A DNA stretch of 64,000 nucleotides from Laccaria trichodermophora (Eukaryota; Basidiomycota; Agaricomycetes; Agaricales; Hydnangiaceae): NCBI GenBank assembly GCA_018417955.1, contig JACTVC010000002.1, forward strand, positions 3,286,001 to 3,350,000, in the 5' to 3' direction. Below the pieces are notes generated by a model. The model had not been told where the DNA came from. It searched no databases and worked only from the letters and a program-made list of their open reading frames with translations. The position numbers were made by a program, and so were the translations under genes. Numbering within the stretch: position 1 is the stretch's first letter; each line of letters opens with the position of its first letter. This document shows, one piece after another, positions 1-11,424 of this stretch.

Positions 1-19
1 ATGGTGAGTTTACTTTCTT

Positions 20-2874
20 TTGGCCCCACGTTACTTTCCTTCAAAAGACGCGTTGTGGATCCTCATGGCACGGGAGTCCGAACGTGTCTGGTTGGGAGTA
101 CGCGTGGCCACAGAATTACCACTGATGCTGACGACTTTATCTGTACATGTAGAGCCTGTCACAGCTGATTTGAGTCGCCAGGTGAGCCCTCGCCTACCCT
201 CTCTATACCAAACTGATAACTTTCGCGATTTACATTTAGACGCGCCCTGGAATCACGTTCTTCTCCTGGACAACCCCTGCGAACCCTGCTTTCAATTTTC
301 AAGAGCTCATGGATGCCGCCGTCGCCGATGAAGCTGATGAACCCCCTATCCCTGAAGACGACACGGCTTCTCCTTTCTCCTCTCCTTTGTCCTCTCCTTT
401 GTCCTCCCCTTTGTCCTCCTTACCTTTGTCCCCAATCCCAGCTCCACCACGCGATCTCTCACCTGATCTCCCCTCAGCCACGAACCCCCTTACTCATGAG
501 AACATGCCCACTACGAGTCAAGCAGTTCACACCAACTTAGTGGCAGATGAGATCTCCAAAGCCTCGTTCAGGATGAAGAAAAGGTCACACAAGAATCGGG
601 CAAAGCGTCGGCAAGCCGAAGCACACGAGATGGGCTACGCACCACACAGGGAATCAGTTAAGAGGGCTCTCCATAAACACGTCATGCCCTCCAACCCCGT
701 TAAGACCCACCTCTCCATCAAGAAAACCGACATGGCATCGACTGCGTATGTCGGCGTCAGGGAACAGAAGCCGAAGAAGGATTGTACATTGGAGGAGCTG
801 GTGGGTAAGGACTCAAAGTTTGGCTTCCGCTTAGTCAAGTGGGATGGCGTGTAAGTTACTTTACGTTCCTGTTCGGCCCCGGCTCACGGCTACATCAGAA
901 CGCCCACCCCCATCCTTGATAAACTAGCCCGCGTCATCGCGGTTTTAGCCGGTCGACCAAGCCACAACTCGTGGGACACTGTTAACGACAAAATTACGCA
1001 GGCGATTGAGCAGGCGCGCTCTGAATGCAAATTTCCAAAGAAGGCGAAGAAACATCGTCGGGGAAACTTCCCAGCCATGGCGATTGGGATCTCTTATGGC
1101 GGAGGCCAGATGGTACGTCCTATTCATACCGTTGGAGTAGTGCATCCTGGCAGATGCATACTCCATCCCCCTGGTGTTCGGGGTCTTGCTTAGGTGTCAG
1201 AGGGTTTACATACACATTTAGACGTCACATCGTGTTTGTAGGTTCTCCAGTTCATACCACCACATTGTCTCGTGTCTACGCGTTCTCTGTGCTTCCTGCA
1301 AGTCACTCGGCACCTCTCCATCTGGTGATGAGAGTGGTTTTCGTCTCACTCATGTGGTTCAAGACTCACCATTTCTGAGTGCTCATTCTTTGCTGTGACT
1401 TCCAAAGATCAGGACGACATCCAATCTGTTCAGGACGCATCCATCATCTTCCACACAACAATCGACTCAGTTCTTCCGAGTATCATCATCTACACCCTTC
1501 CAACAACCTCTCTGTTCATTCTGTCATGCCCTTCATCTGTGTTTACTGTGTTACAGCGACTTTTCGAGCCACCCCGTCATTTTGAGAGCGTGGGAATCTT
1601 TTTTCTTGTAGGTACCATACTGCCGTTCGAGCTCCCTCCGGCCTTGAGTTCAAGACTTCAACCTGTCCACTGTCCGCTTCCAGTCTCTGAAGGCTCCCTG
1701 CGCAGATCCAATTGCACATCCCCTTGCGATCTCCCCATCTCCCATAAACATCACACATCCACCTGCTTTCTCGATGCACCCATTCTTTTGACAGCCCACG
1801 TCGACCATCTACCCATCCCTTTCAGTTCTTTTTTTAGTGTCCGTGCACGATGCACATGCGTTTTTGCGACTTTGCGTTTTTCTCCCGATGGTGGAAGGTT
1901 TGGTCATGGGTTAGGCTTAGTGTTTTGAGGTCGTTGTTGAAGCGACGCGGACGTCGCTTAGTTTGGGGGGGGCACATGGAGTAGTGCATCCTGGCAGATG
2001 CATACTCCATCCCCCTGGTGTTCGGGGTCTTGCTTAGGTGTCAGAGGGTTTACATACACATTTAGACGTCACATCGTGTTTGTAGGTTCTCCAGTTCATA
2101 CCACCACATCGTCTCGTGTCTACACGTTCTCTGTGCTTCCTGCAAGTCACTTGGCACCTCTCCACTGTTACATACCCATCTAACTCCCAGCAGAAACCCG
2201 GGAACCTTTGTCACAACGACGCCAATGCCGCTGCCTTGTCAAAACTTATTTCCAACGAATCTGTTCAGAAAGTCGCAGGCTTTGCTTCGAGTAAGCCCCA
2301 TTCTTTTATTACTGCCACTACCCCGATTAAAAATTAAGAAGGTGCGTTTGCTACATGGATGCCGAAGCTACACGGATACTATGTGGATCATCTCGATGCT
2401 CTGTTGCAACACGACTGTAATCTTCGGCGAAACTTCCACAACAGCGTTTGGTCATCCACGACCGTAAACTTTGGCCCCAGGACTTGTTGCAAACAACACA
2501 AGGACTTCAACAACCTTCCTTTTGGAATTTGCTCCATCTATGGGGCAGGCAGGTATGATCCGAAAGAGGGTGGCCACCTTGTTCTCTGGGAAGCAGGGCT
2601 AGTAATTGAATTTCCTCCTGGCTCAACAATCCTGATTCCCTCCGCCATTCTCACGCATTCAAACGTCCCTGTTCCCAAGGGTTCCACCCACTACTCTGTG
2701 ACCCAGTACACTGCAGGGGGTCTCTTTCGGTGGGTAGACCATGGATTTCAGAGTGAGGAATCATACTGGGGATCTTTGACGGATGAGGGATGTGCGGAAG
2801 AAACTCAACGGATGGAAGGACATGCAACTATGGGAATGGGACTATTCTCTACAAAGGAGGAATTGTTAGCTTAA
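20..2874 (+). CDS. TET/JBP-like 2OG-Fe(II) dioxygenase, 5' end uncertain
   Basis: Predicted exons are 20-181, 240-850, 899-1112, 2191-2290 and 2342-2874, joined in frame to about 539 residues. The family (fungal TET/JBP) oxidises 5-methylcytosine in DNA in the nucleus, using Fe(II) and 2-oxoglutarate. The C-terminal double-stranded beta-helix shows HKD (H415 and D417, iron), a distal H468 in ILTHSN, and R492 in GGLFRWVDHGF (2-oxoglutarate), so all catalytic positions are present. Residues about 64-200 are low-complexity, then Lys/Arg-rich. Just before the catalytic half comes the family block ending GISYGGGQ. The first three bases are ATG followed by GTGAGT, with an AAAAG acceptor at 43-47, so the true start may lie upstream of the window and ATG 20 is only the first available one. 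Intron 1113-2190 is about 20 times the local norm because a retroelement sits in it. Its acceptor is a NAGNAG pair (CAGCAG, 2188-2193), either of which keeps the frame. Confidence 0.85.
1133..1320 (+). repeat. 5' LTR of the TRIM-like element
   Basis: 188 bp, begins TGGAGTAG and ends CTCTCCA. It pairs with 1977-2164, with about three substitutions near its 3' third. Confidence 0.75.
1977..2164 (+). repeat. 3' LTR of the TRIM-like element
   Basis: 188 bp, same ends as the 5' copy, preceded by a G-rich tract at about 1965-1972. Confidence 0.75.
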
Positions 2875-3556
2875 AATTTTGTTTTTTCTCTCTTTACGTA
2901 TATCAAATGAAATTCACCATGATCATGATTTGCTTATTGTTCCATCAAATTTAAAGGGGGCCGACAGGATTTAAAAAATTGTCTGCTTATTGCGAGCGAA
3001 GCGAGCATTCCTTCACTAAAGCGCTGAAAGTCCCGACAAACAAGTACAAATTTTCCATTCGCAAAGGTCGAAACTTTTGGCGGGGAAAAAGAGTGTTTCA
3101 TGGATATCTCATGCATTTCTGGAACTATTCAGATGAAACTTGGCAAGTATGTTCACGAAGTATATCTTTACGCACCTATCACAAAAAAATGCACCTTGTC
3201 TTATGTATTGTATGTTAAATCAACCCTCAAACTTAGGTGGCATTTTCAACAATCTTCTGAAACGGCATAAGAAGAGCTACTGTTTAAACATTTGCATCAG
3301 AGTCATTTACACATCTTGGATGTCTTATTACATGTTATTTTTAAGTTGTTTCCCCCCCCCCTAGCATTCATTTTCAAAGTCAGGACAGAGTCGTGTTAAT
3401 CCTCATTAACACAACTTTGGCCACCTCGACCCAGGCCACAGCAGTGAGAACTGTCATCACAGTCATATTATTCAAAGGTCTAAAAAACTTGAGTGCAATA
3501 AACTAGTTGTGCGAAGCGAGCCTAACCCCCGCGGGACTCGCGGATCCATTTTATTA
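2875..3556. other. Intergenic stretch, no gene seen
   Basis: A/T-rich sequence after the TET/JBP stop codon. It contains a C-run (about 3352-3361) and two short GCGAAGCGAGC-type motifs (about 2995 and 3515). No coding homology was recognised. Confidence 0.5.
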
Positions 3557-4247
3557 CAGTCGTGGACAAGCAAAGCCCACTAATTCGGTATCTCGGTAAA
3601 TAATGTATCTAGAGCTGAGATTTTTCCAGATTCTGGCTCAGATTTATGAAATGCGTCGAAAAATGCACCTCCGAAGTTTTTCCCACGAGGAATTGGCGTG
3701 GCCAAAATTTTCGACCAAAAAACTGCAACATTTAAGGAGAAAAACAGGTCGAAACCGGCCAGAAATTATCGAAAGTTGGTACCTGAGCTGGGCTTTGGCT
3801 GGAATTGGGCTGGAAGCTACTCAGAAAGGGCAAAGATTCTGTCAGAAAGGGATTTCCCTGCATTGAGAAAGCCTAGTGTGATGGAATTTCTTAGTCCCGT
3901 GATTGATGTCACATCAAAAGTGACTAAGTGCCCAATTTGGGTCAATGTTTGGCAATTTTTTCCAGAAGAACCGCTCGATAAATTGTTTCGAAACTTGATG
4001 GGCAGATTGTTCTCCGTGAAAGGAAGCGATTCCGCTATTTTATATATTTTTCTTGGCACTTTTTGGTGTCCGGCCAAAATTTTTAGGGTCTATTTCTGTA
4101 TATGGCCATTTTCTCCAAAACGGCTTGTGAGACTTGGCTGAAATTTGGCCAGAAGCTTCCCTCAACGTATCTGCACGTTTTCCGGGCACTTTGGTAGCCA
4201 TCAATACATTTCCATTTATATTAGTGGGCTTTGCTTGTCCACAACTG
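3557..4247. mobile_element. TA-flanked MITE, 691 bp
   Basis: Terminal inverted repeats of 28 bp (3557-3584 and 4220-4247) differ at one position. They begin CAGTCGTGGACAAGC and CAGTTGTGGACAAGC when each is read inward. TA dinucleotides flank both ends (3555-3556 and 4248-4249), the target duplication of the Tc1/mariner group. The interior has no plausible transposase; open frames in it look incidental. Confidence 0.85.
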
Positions 4248-4249
4248 TA

Positions 4250-4998
4250 TATGTGTTCTAATGCCATTGCCACGTGTCTATGTTGTATCTAAGTGTCTCT
4301 CAGGATGTTCTAATTTACATAGTGGTAAACAGATGGGTTCATTTTTGATCACCGACTAACAACTACACCTATATCTTCTGAGTCCCATACTCATGAGCTT
4401 GTCAAGCCTTCTCGTTAACTCGCGCTGAGACATTCCTGGCCATCGTCCCTAATCTAGTTATTGCACGTCTCGGCTTTGTTGAACGGGCTATTCATCCCCA
4501 CAAATACCTTTTCTAGACTCTGCACGTCTCGGCTTTGCCAAACGCGCGCGAAGTGGCTTTCCTCACCTTCCGCCACACTTGCCCCTCTGTTTTGCGCCCG
4601 CTTTACCTTCTCAGACCACTGCCTCTCTTGCATCTCGGCTTTGCCGAACGTGAATTCTCAATATCTTAGATACGCACACTATCCTTCAAGAATAGCCTCT
4701 CGCTCCATCCTCACACCCTCTCTTCCAACACTTTGCCTTCTCCCTCTGCGCGTCGTGGACTCACCGAATGTGCCTTGGTCCTTGTACATCCATCGCTCAG
4801 CATCTCCTCAGCATAGGCCCGTTTCAGTTTTGACGAACGTTAGTTCACACTTCACCATCCTCTTGATTGCCGAATGTCCTTTCGCCCTTCCTCCTCTCTC
4901 CACGTCTCGCCGGAACTCTGACCAGGCTCTACTTGTCATGACTTTGTGGATTATATGTCGTAAGTACACCTTTTGTAGAGCGCCGTAATCTGGAATTA
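4250..4998. other. Non-coding stretch with degenerate CTCGGCTTTGCCGAACG-like motif
   Basis: Pyrimidine-rich sequence. A motif close to CTCGGCTTTGCCGAAC recurs with decay near 4470, 4530, 4633, 4752, 4822 and 4867, at irregular spacing of roughly 45-120 bp. No gene was recognised; a 175-codon open frame here has low-complexity content. Confidence 0.35.
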
Positions 4999-7853
4999 AT
5001 GAGTCATTCAAATAGTAAACGCGAGTTCTGGAGAGGTCATTTCTGGCAGGAGGGCGGATTATCTCAGCAGAAAGTGCCATCGTGCGCTAACGAGTCCATG
5101 TAAGCGATTTCGCCGAATGTCATCAACAAAAACATCTGACATTTGGGATGTGGAGGCCGCTCGACCGCTCCCGTGGTCGACTGATTCACGTGGCTGGTGT
5201 GGATTACTATTTGCCAAATTGCTCACAGACGGTTCAAGTTCCAGAAGAAACAAACCCCAATAAGCAGCAGTTTCTTCTGACTTTGGGATGGAAAGACTTT
5301 ACGGAGCCAAGATGGTGGACAGACACTCATGGCTGGCTTGCCTTTGTTCCTCGTGAACCAATGTTAGTTGGTTTTCCTTTCGATCGCCTAGCTCGCCTGC
5401 CACAAACTTTTACCTCAACATCACAAGGAAAATATTCACTGCCCCAAGAAATTGTTGATTCTTGGACAAGGCTAGACCTCGATTTGCTCCATGTCACCCG
5501 AAGACTCCTTGGAGCTTACCAGATTGCGGCAATCGCTCCATATTCTCCTTGGGCCAAGGGGTATCGGATGTCTTTTAAACAACCCCATTCTACCAAAAAA
5601 GCTGCAATGCTTTCCCGAGATTGGTTTTTTGTTTGGATGGGTTTACTATCCTATGGGGTGGCTCGAGCAGAGTTCTTGCTAGAGGCACAGAAAGATTATC
5701 GACGCCGGTGCGAAGACCAAGGAAAAGATGCCATTCTTGGAGTACCCGACTGGCGATCATTTTTAAAAGAGCGAAGCCTTGATTACCCAAATGAAATTTG
5801 CTTCGATTCTACCTGGGTGGATGCCATCTCTGCTTCGACCGTTTGTGACTTTTCAATTAATAATCCTCGGGCGGGGGTTTTCCTCAAGCTACCCAATCAA
5901 GGACCTTCCGAACATCAGCCTTCGATTCGGTGGTTCTGCCAGAGAGGCATACCTGTCTGGTATAGATGGGGTCCTGAAGAACATGAGTTAGCCAAGCAAA
6001 GTGAATTCTATCAAGGTCTGGCACCGTTAACAGACAACCCGGGACACCTGTCCTTATTCATCGACCCGCAACATGCCATTATGCTCTCCCCTGGGACTTC
6101 TTCACCCGCGAGGTCGTCTGGTTCAAAGTCATGGTGGCAGTATTTTGCAGACCTTGAAAAGGAAAACCTTGAACGAGCAAAGGTGGAGTCTGCTAGAGAT
6201 CGTGAGAGACGGCTTAACCGCGAGCGCCAACCACCATCCAGGAGTGCCAAGGTGATTGAGTGGGTTGAGCCTCTAAATGGCGGAAACCAACTTATTCCAG
6301 AAGAAAAAACAGCGGCAGAGCGCGTCGACATTCTGGAGATGTACGAAGACAAATACAAATGATATGATTCATTCAATAATACATGGCATATCTGTGAAGA
6401 GTTTGGAGCTGACCAACCGTCTACGTGGCAGGAGTTGGAGGACTATCGAATGTTCCTTGGGGACTACACCAACGCGGAGAGAGAGGAGATTGAACAGATG
6501 GGATTAACTGATGAACCCCCCTCCATTTCCAATACCCCCCTCCATGCCCCCACTCCACCCACAAATCCTGAATCATACGTTGCGACCGACTTTCCTTCTG
6601 ACCATTTTCAAGTGGTCAACAACCTTCGTCAGACATCTCTGCTGGAGCTGTTGCAAAGTAACGTCTGCAAGACATTGTATGAACATTATGGATTGATTCC
6701 TCCAGTCCCAATTCCACAGTCACATCCTGAATTCTCTGAGAAGGAAGGACAACGCTTTGGCCACTGGCTTGGTTTGGACACAGATGACAAGCCAGAAGTT
6801 CGCCGACAATTTGAGGCGTCTGATATAGCTCGGCTGTCTTTGCAATTCGTCAAACTATTGGTAGCTGGCAAATGTCCGTCAAGTGACTACTGGGATCTTT
6901 CACCAAGTAACCGCGAGTCATTGGTGTTTTCCAAGCGACTGAAATCAGTGTCGTTATCCTTTTTTGAACAGATTCAAGCCAACCACCGTTGGATCTTTGT
7001 TTTCGACTTCGGGAGTGAGGCGACCGTGCCTTGGAAGCTCGCAGTGACTACTGCTGCCGACATACTTCTGGTCTGTAGACTTGATCCACGTTATAGGGAG
7101 GCTGATATTGCACGTTTTTTGATTGAGCATGGGGTGCCTTTCCGTACCCTGGTGTGGAAAAGTATAATGCCTAAGCCCCCCCCAAGTATGCCCATCATCT
7201 ATCAGCTCCCTTCTCGCAGCCCCAATTATGTTTTCAGTAAATGCGACTTTGATAGTTACATTCATCTCCAAGAGGTTCTGGTCTGTCAACCACGTATCCG
7301 TGCAGCTTTGCTTCAAGGGGGGATGCCATGGCGGTTAGTCATCAGCTTTATGCATCCTGACAAGATATTGGGTGGTCCTGTGGGTGGTGGTCCTATGCGA
7401 GAAGTTCATCACCCTTCTGGTGAGATGCTTGTTGACGATGACCTAACAGACTTGGAGCTGGACTTGTTGTGCGGGACATACATCTGTGACACAGGTATGT
7501 AATCATACATTGAGCAGATCAGCCATTGAAAACTCTTTCTTACAGGGGGTGGTCCCGTCATAGCATACAAGTCTTGGTTCCCACCAGCTTTTTTGTTTGA
7601 GAAGAAAGACTGCGCAGAGAATTATGGCCGGTGGACTGATTACCGGGAAGCCAGATATAGGCGTCATTTGTTGGATATTGAGCAACGTGGGGCTCAACCA
7701 GAGCCTGTGTCAAGATGGCGGGACCAGTTGAGGGGTCTCAAAGAGACGCGCTCCCTCAATCAAAACATGGAAAAGCTGGCACTTAAGTTCTTGAACGAAC
7801 ACCGTCCCGACATGGCGCACCTCACTTCCGAATGGAGGCCAAAAGAGAGATGA
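4999..7853 (+). pseudogene. Large protein of an agaricomycete-expanded unknown family, one in-frame TGA
   Basis: Exons 4999-5099, 5156-7494 and 7546-7853 join in frame (915 codons plus stop). One TGA at 6360-6362 splits an otherwise continuous reading frame. The residues on either side (EMYEDKYK, then YDSFNNTWHICEEFG) continue as in related mushroom proteins, which I recall having an Arg there, so CGA to TGA is the simplest change. The N-terminal half is Trp-rich and contains the block LVGFPFDRLAR. The central part, about residues 330-380, is charged and probably helical (DLEKENLERAK). The C-terminal half is globular and has no motif I can assign. Function is unknown; the family is found repeatedly in repeat-rich mushroom loci. 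Intron 7495-7545 has clean GTATGT and TTACAG sites. Either it is newly inactivated, or the TGA is read through or spliced around; the sequence does not decide. Confidence 0.7.
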
Positions 7854-8004
7854 AACTCAATAAGGACTACAATACTGTATTCTCCATCGCACAATCGATT
7901 TGTTTTCTTGGACTTTTTCTTTGTTGATTCCAAGCTAGTCTAGATCACGTCCAGGCAGTCAACTCAATTGATTGTTATGATTGTTCTTTCCAAGGCGAAG
8001 ATTA

Positions 8005-8440
8005 AATGCAAAGAACATGTGTGGCGTTCGTGTCAACGTGCTCGATGTTACCGTATGTGGTATGGATAGGTTGTGGAGCTCTGGATAATGATGTTTTTTA
8101 TCCAGTTGCATGCTGATGCCATCCATCGTGGAGGAGGTCAAATGATCCCAATAATGCGTCGTGCGACCTATGCTGCCTGCCTGATCGCCACACCCGGTCT
8201 CCAGGAGCCCATCTATCTTGGTATGATATTTCACCCTTTAGTGTATAGATATCAAACTTATCTTTTATTCAGTCGAAATCCAGTGCTGTGGGAACGCCAT
8301 CGTATCCAACGGCCTGGAACACCCATGTTCACAGTCAAGGCTTGCTTGTCTGTCGCTGAATCATTCGGCTTCAACAGCTGCGCTCGCATACCGCTGGCCA
8401 GGCGTTCCCCCAGAGTGTGTTCGACCATTGGGAGATGATG
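8005..8440 (+). pseudogene. Broken duplicate of eEF2 C-terminal region
   Basis: Translated pieces match translation elongation factor 2 domains IV-V. In order they are NVLDVT, an intron of about 53 bp, [30 protein letters not shown], a second intron of about 52 bp, VEIQC, then [11 protein letters not shown] and SFGFN. A frameshift follows, then [14 protein letters not shown] in another frame. About 50 bp coding for the segment between VEIQC and QRPGTP are missing. Introns are retained with usable sites, so this is a segmental DNA copy, not a processed pseudogene. Nothing upstream of domain IV is present. The functional eEF2 gene must be elsewhere in the genome. Confidence 0.85.
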
Positions 8441-8886
8441 TATCATTGGAAGATTGCTTCTCAATTGGCGAAGCAGCATCCATCTTCTGGTATATTTTCA
8501 TGCATCTTAATATGTGACATGCTGACGTGGCAGCTTTGACAGGCCGAATTTTTTCATAAAGCAGTGCGATGGGAATTAATGAGCGCTCTTTGGGACTACA
8601 GTTAAATGGGATGAAAAGCATGCTCACCTTGTAAGGTCGTCACCTACTGGAGCTGTTCATCTTCCTTCGTGTGCTAACTCCCATTACACTAGGGTTTCTG
8701 GCTACACAGCTCTATGCTTCGACAGGCCAGAGATTTATAAGGATGCTAGATCTAGAGCTGGGTCATGATGCCCTGCCGACGCCCTTGCCAAACATCACCA
8801 AATAGACTTCCTTCGTGGCTCTGGCCAGTCTCTCGTAGACAGACCACGATACAAGTGAATTTTTGATGTGTATGTGGTCTGTTTCA
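8441..8886. other. Stretch without recognised genes
   Basis: Follows the eEF2 fragment. No continuation of eEF2 and no other protein similarity was recognised. Confidence 0.4.
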
Positions 8887-11424
8887 TATCACGCCGAACC
8901 GTGTCAGAAAGTTGTTATGTAACCTTCGACCTCGTCGCGTCAATATATCTACGGTTCCTTCATTGTTGATGCGACATTCAACGGTTTTCGAACACGACAC
9001 TTCTTGAAACTTCATTTACTTTACCTCTTGGATGGATTGAGCCCTTCTGGACCTATGCCTATGACTACAGGAGCCCGCTGGCAGGACCCTATTGGCGTAG
9101 CGACGATATGCATCATCGTGAAGACGATTGTACCATTATGGAGGGACGGGCTGCACCCTGTACGGCTTGAACTCGTTTCTGCAATCCTTGATGGTCAAGA
9201 TATACTTTGCTGCACTGCAACTGGCGACGGAAAATCAGCAGCCTTTGCTGTTGTTACTGGTCTCATTCTCGTCGAATACAATGTACATCCAGACGTTTAT
9301 TCTGCCGGACTTCCTACCCGAAAAAGACCTATCGGTGTCGTAATCACACCAACAAAGGGACTAGCCAATGATATCGTACATTTCCCACCGTTTTTTCATG
9401 TTTCGTCCTCACGACTTTCTAGGGTTTCGAACTGTCAAAAATTAACGTCTCCGCTTTCTCGTACTGCCACGAAACTCTGAATGAAGCACGAAAGGCTGGA
9501 ATCCGATTGGCAGATGCGATAAAGGAATGTATAAGATGGCAGGTGATTTGTGTGGATCCGGAGCACTTACACGACAAAGAGTGGAGGGAAATCACAGAGA
9601 GTCCGATTTTTCGATCCAACGTCTTGTTTGGCTTTCTTACGTGGTCGATTTCCTGCTTCAATATCTGTTGTCGGCCTCACAGCAACCCTCGAGCTAGGTT
9701 CATCCACAATTTCTGTCTGTAAGAATTTCGGCTTCCTCGAGGGCAACTTCAAATTCATCCGGAGGTCTAATGAGCGTCCAATAGTGTCCAATTCATCACT
9801 CGTGGATTGAACGACGAGAAATTCCCCGATTTGATTCCATACCTGGCTACTGGAAGGAAAGCGATCATACACTGTCGAACTCTTGATCAAGTTGCCCGCG
9901 TATACGCTTATATCTGGCGACTTCAACCTGACGGCGCGGACAAGCTCATCCGAGCGCGAATGTATCATAGCATCAACTCTCCAGAATACAACGAAGAAAC
10001 AATACGGCTTATCAATAATGATCCACATTGTCAAATCATGATCTCCACAGTCGCTTTTTCAAACGGACTTAACGCAAAGTCCCTCTTTGATAGTCTTTCT
10101 CTTGGATTTGCATCAACGTTCGATGAGTCTTGGCAAGAAAGGGGCGCGTAGGACAAAATCCCGACACAATTGGCTGAGGCATCATCTTTGCGAATGTTCG
10201 TACAATGAAGGCTGCCGAAGTGTACCTTGAATGTGAGTTTCATCCCCGATATCCTTGTGTATGTTGCTCATCCTTGTTTAGCTCTTGCTGCTCCTTCAAT
10301 ACAACGTAATAATTTCTGAAAGTCCAAAGCCTAAGACCCCCCAGATTCTAGACCAAACAAAGGTGCTTGTGATTGTGGAAAAGCGATGCTACATTTCCCA
10401 AATCAATATTTGCTACGCGAACTCTTCACTAAACCCGTCTAAACCTGATCTACTTCATTTAGACTGCATCACAGCTGGCCGTCTCCTACCCTCCTCACTT
10501 TGCGTATTGCGGTAAGGTGGTGGCACGAATGCATTCTCACCATTGTCACCAGAAAATGTGTTTCCGATTTGAACACCACCCAAATCTGCCGTTGTTTCAA
10601 AGTCACGCATGAAAAAGAAAGGAGGAACGGGTAGCCGCCGAAAAACATATGATGGAACTCGGAAACTTTATTCGCCGAATGGAACGTTGTTCAGATAGCC
10701 ACAAATACCGCCCTCGCACCTCCTACTTTCCACTTGACGTATCATCATCAATACTCGTCCACTTGCTTGTCAGCCATTTCCCTTCCCACCTCGAAGATCT
10801 TGTTGGCCACTCATGGATCTACTACAGCACCCACGGAACCGCCCTCTACGACTCTATTATTGATATTCAGACACGCATCAATGTTGGGTGCACTAATGCC
10901 CGAGCACTTGCTAAATTTAAGCGGGATGGGAAACGACAAATGGCAACAGTCACCGAGGATGAAAATGAAACTTGTTCTCCAGATATTGAACCCAAAGAGC
11001 CGATAGATCAAAATTTGGGTGAGCAACAAGGCTCGAATCGTAAACGCCAAGCGATGGAAGGCACCCAGAGTCACAACCAAGCGTCGCTCAAGTACAAGAA
11101 CAGTTTGGCCCAAGGTACCAAACCCGCCGACGTGGCCTTATCGAAGATCCGTCTAGAGGTAACGGAAAGGAGAATGATGTCGAAAGGGTAAATAAGTTGA
11201 AGTGATCATGACGAAACAGTTCATTCTTGAATCCAACATTTTGGACGTCCTTTTCCATCGAGGTCGATTTTTCAATGAAACACGAATTGAATTTTCAGCG
11301 ATAGGGACTGTTGTAATCCTTTAAACGCGCGTGTCAAGAGTACGGCGAACACTTGGGAATGCGACGTTGTTTCAAAGTCCGAAGATTACATAACAACTTT
11401 CTGACACGGTTCGGGGGGCGTGAT
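8887..11424. mobile_element. Inverted-repeat-bounded unit carrying a decayed helicase
   Basis: An inverted repeat of about 42 bp brackets 2.5 kb. Left arm 8887-8928 and right arm 11380-11424 share a near-identical stretch that includes CGAACCGTGTCAGAAAGTTG. The right arm has about three extra C/G bases. A RecQ-like helicase pseudogene lies between. No clean target duplication was found. It could be a transposon that carries or has captured a helicase, as some fungal and algal DNA transposons encode SF2 helicases. It could also be a chance inversion of a repeat. Confidence 0.5.
9004..11191 (+). pseudogene. RecQ-like SF2 DNA helicase, decayed
   Basis: Helicase pieces appear in the expected order across different frames. 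They are motif I (TATGDGKSA, about 9220), motif Ia-like VVITPTKGLA (about 9345), AIKECIRWQVICVDPEHL (about 9515), RGRFPASISVVGLTATL with motif III SAT-like (about 9645), RKAIIHCRT (motif IV, about 9858) and MISTVAFSNGLNAKS (motif V, about 10040). The DEAH-box (motif II) segment expected between SNVLFG (about 9620) and RGRFP is deleted. Motif VI is lost at a premature stop (about 10150). A zinc-binding-like piece (about 10370-10510) and a C-terminal piece (10649-11191) follow. Multiple frameshifts and stops make it non-functional. Stand-alone RecQ-like helicases of this type are multi-copy in mushrooms. It lies between the inverted repeats at 8887 and 11424. Confidence 0.75.

Larger units (their letters stand above)
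1133..2164 (+). mobile_element. TRIM-like LTR retroelement inside an intron of the TET/JBP gene
   Basis: Two direct repeats of exactly 188 bp (1133-1320 and 1977-2164) both begin TG and end CA and differ at about three positions. Between them lie 656 bp without any gag or pol coding sequence. The base run GGGGGGGGCACA directly before the downstream repeat is a candidate polypurine tract. TGGTGATGAGAG, two to three bases after the upstream repeat, is a candidate primer-binding site. The flanks CCGT and CTGT could be an imperfect 4-bp target duplication. Length and lack of coding capacity fit a terminal-repeat retrotransposon in miniature, mobilised in trans. High LTR identity suggests a recent insertion. 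The host intron's donor (GTACGT, 1113) and branch/acceptor region (CTAAC, then CAG) are outside the element, so splicing could still remove it. Confidence 0.75.

Noticed and set aside
1395..1928. Open frame of 177 codons inside the TRIM-like element
   Set aside because: No gag, protease, reverse transcriptase or integrase motif; low-complexity content.
3698..4141. Open frame of 147 codons
   Set aside because: Lies inside the 691-bp MITE, with equally open frames on the other strand and no transposase motif.
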